Shown: one piece after another, positions 13,822 to 16,707 of the stretch
How positions within the stretch are numbered: position 1 is the first letter of the stretch
Layout: every line of letters starts with the position of its first letter
From: an uncultured Eubacterium sp.
GTDB taxonomy: Bacteria > Bacillota > Clostridia > Lachnospirales > Lachnospiraceae
DNA length: 16,707 nucleotides
Reading direction: 5' to 3'
NCBI GenBank assembly: GCA_910586045.1
Contig: CAJUIH010000081.1
Span: 1 to 16,707 of the forward strand
Notes under the pieces: model-generated
Databases searched by the model: none
Told to the model about the DNA's origin: nothing
Seen by the model: the letters and a program-made list of their open reading frames with translations, nothing else
Translations under genes and position numbers: made by a program

Positions 13822-14619
13822 ATGTTAACCGGAGTATTTCAGGCAGTAAAAAAAGACGGTACCCCTTATTACCGTTCCAATATTACTTACCACAGCAGGC
13901 ATATCAGTCTCGGCAGCTTTGCTACCGAACAATTGGCGCACCAGGCTTATCTGGATGCAGGGCAGGTACTGTCGAACTATCAAATTACAATTGACAATAT
14001 CCTGTTTTCGGATTATACGCTGCACTTTGAAAAACTTGTCACCCTGCTTAATTTTAGGGATCACAATATATATATTAAAAATCCGGTCTATCTGTTCCGG
14101 TCTTATTTTCATTATTATCTAACGCCGCAGGAGATTTATAAATTTGATATTGACGACCTGTTTTATTTTTCCGAACATAAGCTGCTAAAGCGCGGCGGAC
14201 GGCTCTATGTCAATGATTACGGCATGCAGGTTACGATCCTCTCCCGTTACGGCATCCGCAATTTTGCAGTTGCGGGAAAGGATTATCTGTTTGCGAACCA
14301 AGATCCGTATGATTTTCGCTATGAAAACATTATTAATATTAACCCATTTCATGGAGTAAGAAGACGCTGCAAAAATGGAATGGTTTCTTATGATGTCTAC
14401 ATCCACATCAAAGGGGATTACCATATCGGAAACTATCCCTGCGTGCATGAAGCAGCCATTGCGTATAATAAAGCAGCGGATTTCGCACGCAACTATGGCG
14501 TCATGAAAAATTTTCCTACCAATTATCTGGCGGAACTGTCTGCGGATGCGTATGCGCAGGCATATGCGCAGGTAGAGATTTCCTCCAAATATAAAAAATA
14601 TATACAGCAGCTTTTTTAA
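13822..14619 (+). CDS. Protein with two AP2-like domains and a degenerate HNH-like core
   Basis: The 265-residue protein begins with an AP2-like segment (residues 4-48: GVFQAVKKDG, then YYRSNITYHSRHISLGSF and AHQAY). It ends with a second (about 178-225: HGV, SYDVYIHIKG, IGNYP, EAAIAYNKAA). AP2 domains bind DNA and in bacteria usually sit at the C terminus of HNH homing endonucleases. The segment before the second AP2 (about 153-175) matches the end of such an HNH unit (NQDPYDFRYENI for DNxxDNRxxNL), but the first His of that motif is replaced (FAN where DHI-N is usual). Cleavage activity is therefore doubtful. Inference: a DNA-binding protein descended from a homing endonuclease, or a degenerate nuclease. 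It has a perfect promoter, AAGGG before ATG, and its stop overlaps that of the convergent gene. Confidence 0.65.
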   Translation: MLTGVFQAVKKDGTPYYRSNITYHSRHISLGSFATEQLAHQAYLDAGQVLSNYQITIDNILFSDYTLHFEKLVTLLNFRDHNIYIKNPVYLFRSYFHYYLTPQEIYKFDIDDLFYFSEHKLLKRGGRLYVNDYGMQVTILSRYGIRNFAVAGKDYLFANQDPYDFRYENIININPFHGVRRRCKNGMVSYDVYIHIKGDYHIGNYPCVHEAAIAYNKAADFARNYGVMKNFPTNYLAELSADAYAQAYAQVEISSKYKKYIQQLF

Positions 14620-15374
14620 CCCGCTTCCACAACCAACAGTTTTGGCGCAAAGCGGTCGACTGTACTGCAAACGGTAATGCAGCAGCCCTCATAGCTGTAT
14701 TCCCCGAAAAAAATCTTCCCGCTTTGCAGCAAATTCGCGGCCTGCCTGTTTTCCGGCCGCTGTCCGGTCTCCGTCTCCTGCCATGCCGCAAGCTTTTGCC
14801 GGTCGGGAATGATTTTCGATTTCTGGCTGATATCAAATAAGTCGATCGGCAATGACATGCCAAGCCCTGTCATTTTTATAACGCTTTCTTTTCTCGTCCA
14901 ATAGCGGCAGAATTGCTCGTCCCGCGTCTGTTTTTCGGCCTTTTCCAGACAAGCGTATTCATTTTCTGTAAAAAAGCGGCGCGCGATTTTGGGCTGATAC
15001 ATTCGAACCGCTTCAATATCGCATCCAATCGACAGCCCTGTTTCGATTTCTTCCAGACAGGTTTTTTCCCATATGCTTACAATAACAAAATGCTCCGTAT
15101 GGGACAGATTGAAAACAGCCTGCCCGCAAACCGGCTTGCCATAGGAATTAAACGCAAGCAAGTAAGGACGCCTGATGCCAATCTGCTGCCCAAGCGCGTA
15201 ATCTAACAGCAATCCGGCCCCAAAGCTTTGTTTCCTCGTTTCCAAATGTCTGATACGGTATATTTTTTCCACCCGGTCACGGGCAAGCGTATGCAGTTTT
15301 TCTGGCACGTCCAGCGGATCCGGCAAAGCGCTGCTGTCCATCAAATAGGTTTGAATCCTAGCGGTTTGGATCAT
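14616..15374 (-). CDS. 4'-phosphopantetheinyl transferase superfamily protein
   Basis: The 252-residue protein resembles Sfp-type enzymes, which move phosphopantetheine from CoA to a Ser of acyl or peptidyl carrier proteins. The motifs FNLSHT (88-93), GCDIE (117-121, Mg2+-binding Asp and Glu), RFFTENEY (133-140) and WTRKES (159-164) are intact. Size and motif spacing fit the Sfp type rather than the ~120-residue AcpS. Its ATG overlaps the trmD stop (ATGA, 15371-15374), so it is translationally coupled to trmD. No polyketide or non-ribosomal peptide genes are present, so the target may be the cell's fatty-acid carrier protein. The last four bases overlap the end of the convergent AP2-like gene. 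Confidence 0.9.
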   Translation of the reverse strand: MIQTARIQTYLMDSSALPDPLDVPEKLHTLARDRVEKIYRIRHLETRKQSFGAGLLLDYALGQQIGIRRPYLLAFNSYGKPVCGQAVFNLSHTEHFVIVSIWEKTCLEEIETGLSIGCDIEAVRMYQPKIARRFFTENEYACLEKAEKQTRDEQFCRYWTRKESVIKMTGLGMSLPIDLFDISQKSKIIPDRQKLAAWQETETGQRPENRQAANLLQSGKIFFGEYSYEGCCITVCSTVDRFAPKLLVVEAG

Positions 15375-16087
15375 AAATACTGTTCCTGTTCTTTTTGCGT
15401 TAACTGCGCCTGTTTCAATAAATCAGGCCTGCGCTTTACCGTGCGCAGAATAGACTGCTCTCTGCGCCATGCATCGACTTTCGCATGATCGCCGGACAAA
15501 AGGACAGGCGGTACTTTTTTGCCGTTCCACTCTTCTGGACGGGAATACTGCGGATATTCCAGCAGGCCGCTTTCCAGCGATTCCGTATGGCCGGACTGAT
15601 CATTGGACAAAACACCCGGTACCATGCGGGCTACCGCGTCTGTTACTACCATCGCCGGAAGTTCTCCGCCAGTTAAGACATAATCCCCAATGGAAACATA
15701 ATCTGTAACGATTTCCTCCAATACACGCTCGTCAATTCCCTCATAATGGCCGCAGAGTAAAATCAAATGCTGCTCTTTTGCAAACTCTTTCGCCATCGGC
15801 TGGCAAAAGACAGGCGCCTGCGGCGTCAAATAAACAGTACGCGCCCGATGCCCGATTTTTTGTACGACCGCCTCCCATGCGTCATACACCGGCTGCGCCT
15901 GCATCAAAAGCCCCGCGCCGCCCCCATATGGGTAATCATCCACCTTGTTATGTTTATCGACAGTATAATCTCTGATATTGACTGCCTCTACAGACAGAAA
16001 GCCGTTGCGTATGGCTCTGCCGATAATGCTTGTATGAAGCCCATCCATTATCATTTGCGGAAACAATGTCAAAATATGAAAATGCAT
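15371..16087 (-). CDS. trmD: tRNA (guanine37-N1)-methyltransferase
   Basis: The 238-residue enzyme methylates G37 next to the anticodon, using S-adenosylmethionine, and prevents frameshifting. The trefoil-knot cofactor site is evident: LCGHYEGIDER (111-121), YVSIGDYVLTGGE (130-142), and then Asp150 and Arg154 in the TDAVARMVPGV segment. The start at 16087 (MHFHILTLFP) has AAGGAG nine bases upstream; the longer frame overlaps rimM and is rejected. It follows rimM by 13 bases and is coupled by ATGA to the phosphopantetheinyl transferase. rplS, the usual next gene, is absent here. Confidence 0.96.
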   Translation of the reverse strand: MHFHILTLFPQMIMDGLHTSIIGRAIRNGFLSVEAVNIRDYTVDKHNKVDDYPYGGGAGLLMQAQPVYDAWEAVVQKIGHRARTVYLTPQAPVFCQPMAKEFAKEQHLILLCGHYEGIDERVLEEIVTDYVSIGDYVLTGGELPAMVVTDAVARMVPGVLSNDQSGHTESLESGLLEYPQYSRPEEWNGKKVPPVLLSGDHAKVDAWRREQSILRTVKRRPDLLKQAQLTQKEQEQYL

Positions 16088-16100
16088 GATCCCATTCTCC

Positions 16101-16655
16101 TTATCTAGGCTGCGTATATCTTGCGTGCGTTTCTTTTTTTTCATTCATTTCCCTAAGGCCGGGCAATAGCCGCACGGTCATCCTGCGTGCCGCTACATCG
16201 ATTTCTTTCACACAGTCCCGAATCGCCGGAATTAACAGTTCCGTTCCATGTTCCGGACGGACAATGTAGACGTCATTGGCCCCGGTCTGGAGGACGTCAC
16301 GAATCAACCCCAGTACTTCCCCTTCTTCTGTCTCTACACGCAGCCCGACCAGATCCGGAATAAAATACTCGTCCTGTTCAAGCGGTATCGCATGCTCTCT
16401 TGTCACATACAATTTCGCGCCTTTATATCGCAGGACATCATTTATATCGTCGATTCCTTTAAATTTTACAATCACCATATTTTTAAAAAACCGTACCGCG
16501 GCAATCGCCAGCGTATCCTGCTGTTTCCCTGTATCCGCTATTACCTCTTCCAAATCCTCGTAACGGGCCGGGTCCTCTGTCGTTGGAAATACCTTGACCT
16601 CGCCGCGCAGCCCATGCGTATTTGCAATCACGCCGACTTGTAATAACTCTTCCAT
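16101..16655 (-). CDS. rimM: 16S rRNA processing/ribosome maturation factor RimM
   Basis: The 184-residue protein helps assemble the head of the 30S subunit and binds S19. The N-terminal RimM domain starts LLQVGVIANTHGLRGEVKVFP, and the C-terminal PRC-barrel begins near DEYFIPDLVGLRVE and includes the GANDVYIV segment. The length is slightly above the usual ~170 because of a charged tail (MNEKKETHARYTQPR). The start at 16655 fits family N termini, but AGGAG sits unusually close (about two bases away); an AAAGGG eleven bases upstream may be the true site. The gene is near the window edge; rpsP would be expected just upstream, outside the window. Confidence 0.93.
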   Translation of the reverse strand: MEELLQVGVIANTHGLRGEVKVFPTTEDPARYEDLEEVIADTGKQQDTLAIAAVRFFKNMVIVKFKGIDDINDVLRYKGAKLYVTREHAIPLEQDEYFIPDLVGLRVETEEGEVLGLIRDVLQTGANDVYIVRPEHGTELLIPAIRDCVKEIDVAARRMTVRLLPGLREMNEKKETHARYTQPR

Positions 16656-16707
16656 CACTCCTGTATCCCTTTCTTTCCTTACGATACACATTTGTTTATA
16701 CAATATA

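Overview
The window looks like the chromosome of a low-to-moderate GC anaerobic Firmicute, most likely a gut Clostridium of the Lachnospiraceae type. The reasons are consensus Firmicute promoters and AGGAGG-like ribosome binding sites, an ATP-dependent PEP carboxykinase beside a citrate synthase, a SpoIID-family protein, a CheX/CheY-type pair and the rimM-trmD order. This is judged from gene content by eye, without a database search. Most of the window is ordinary core genome. No insertion sequence, prophage, CRISPR array, tRNA or rRNA was seen.

Layout from left to right. A minus-strand pair (74-3140) encodes a large membrane-anchored SpoIID/LytB-domain protein and a YihY/BrkB-family membrane protein. 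Next comes about 1.3 kb without a believable protein gene (3141-4531). It holds a 95-bp element (copy A), a minus-strand terminator, a low-complexity tract with 30-bp tandem repeats, an array of a TACRAAAGAK motif, and a probable 6S RNA with its own consensus promoter. pckA and cdd follow on the minus strand, then citrate synthase on the plus strand and a small three-helix membrane protein convergent to it.

At 9102-10381 there is a two-gene plus-strand module: a stand-alone CheY-like receiver, and a protein with four MshEN-like half-motifs followed by a CheX-like domain. Copy B of the 95-bp element starts four bases after its stop codon and is followed by a bidirectional terminator shared with thrC. 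Then come thrC and manC on the minus strand. A plus-strand gene with two AP2-like domains and a degenerate HNH-like core is divergent from manC. The right end is a minus-strand rimM-trmD-phosphopantetheinyl transferase operon whose last stop codon overlaps that of the AP2-like gene.

The parts most worth following up are the 95-bp duplicated element with interleaved complementary arms, the motif-array tract downstream of the 6S RNA candidate, the receiver plus MshEN-like/CheX module without a visible kinase, and the double-AP2 protein. The last shares a 17-bp promoter motif with thrC and could be a regulator derived from a homing nuclease.
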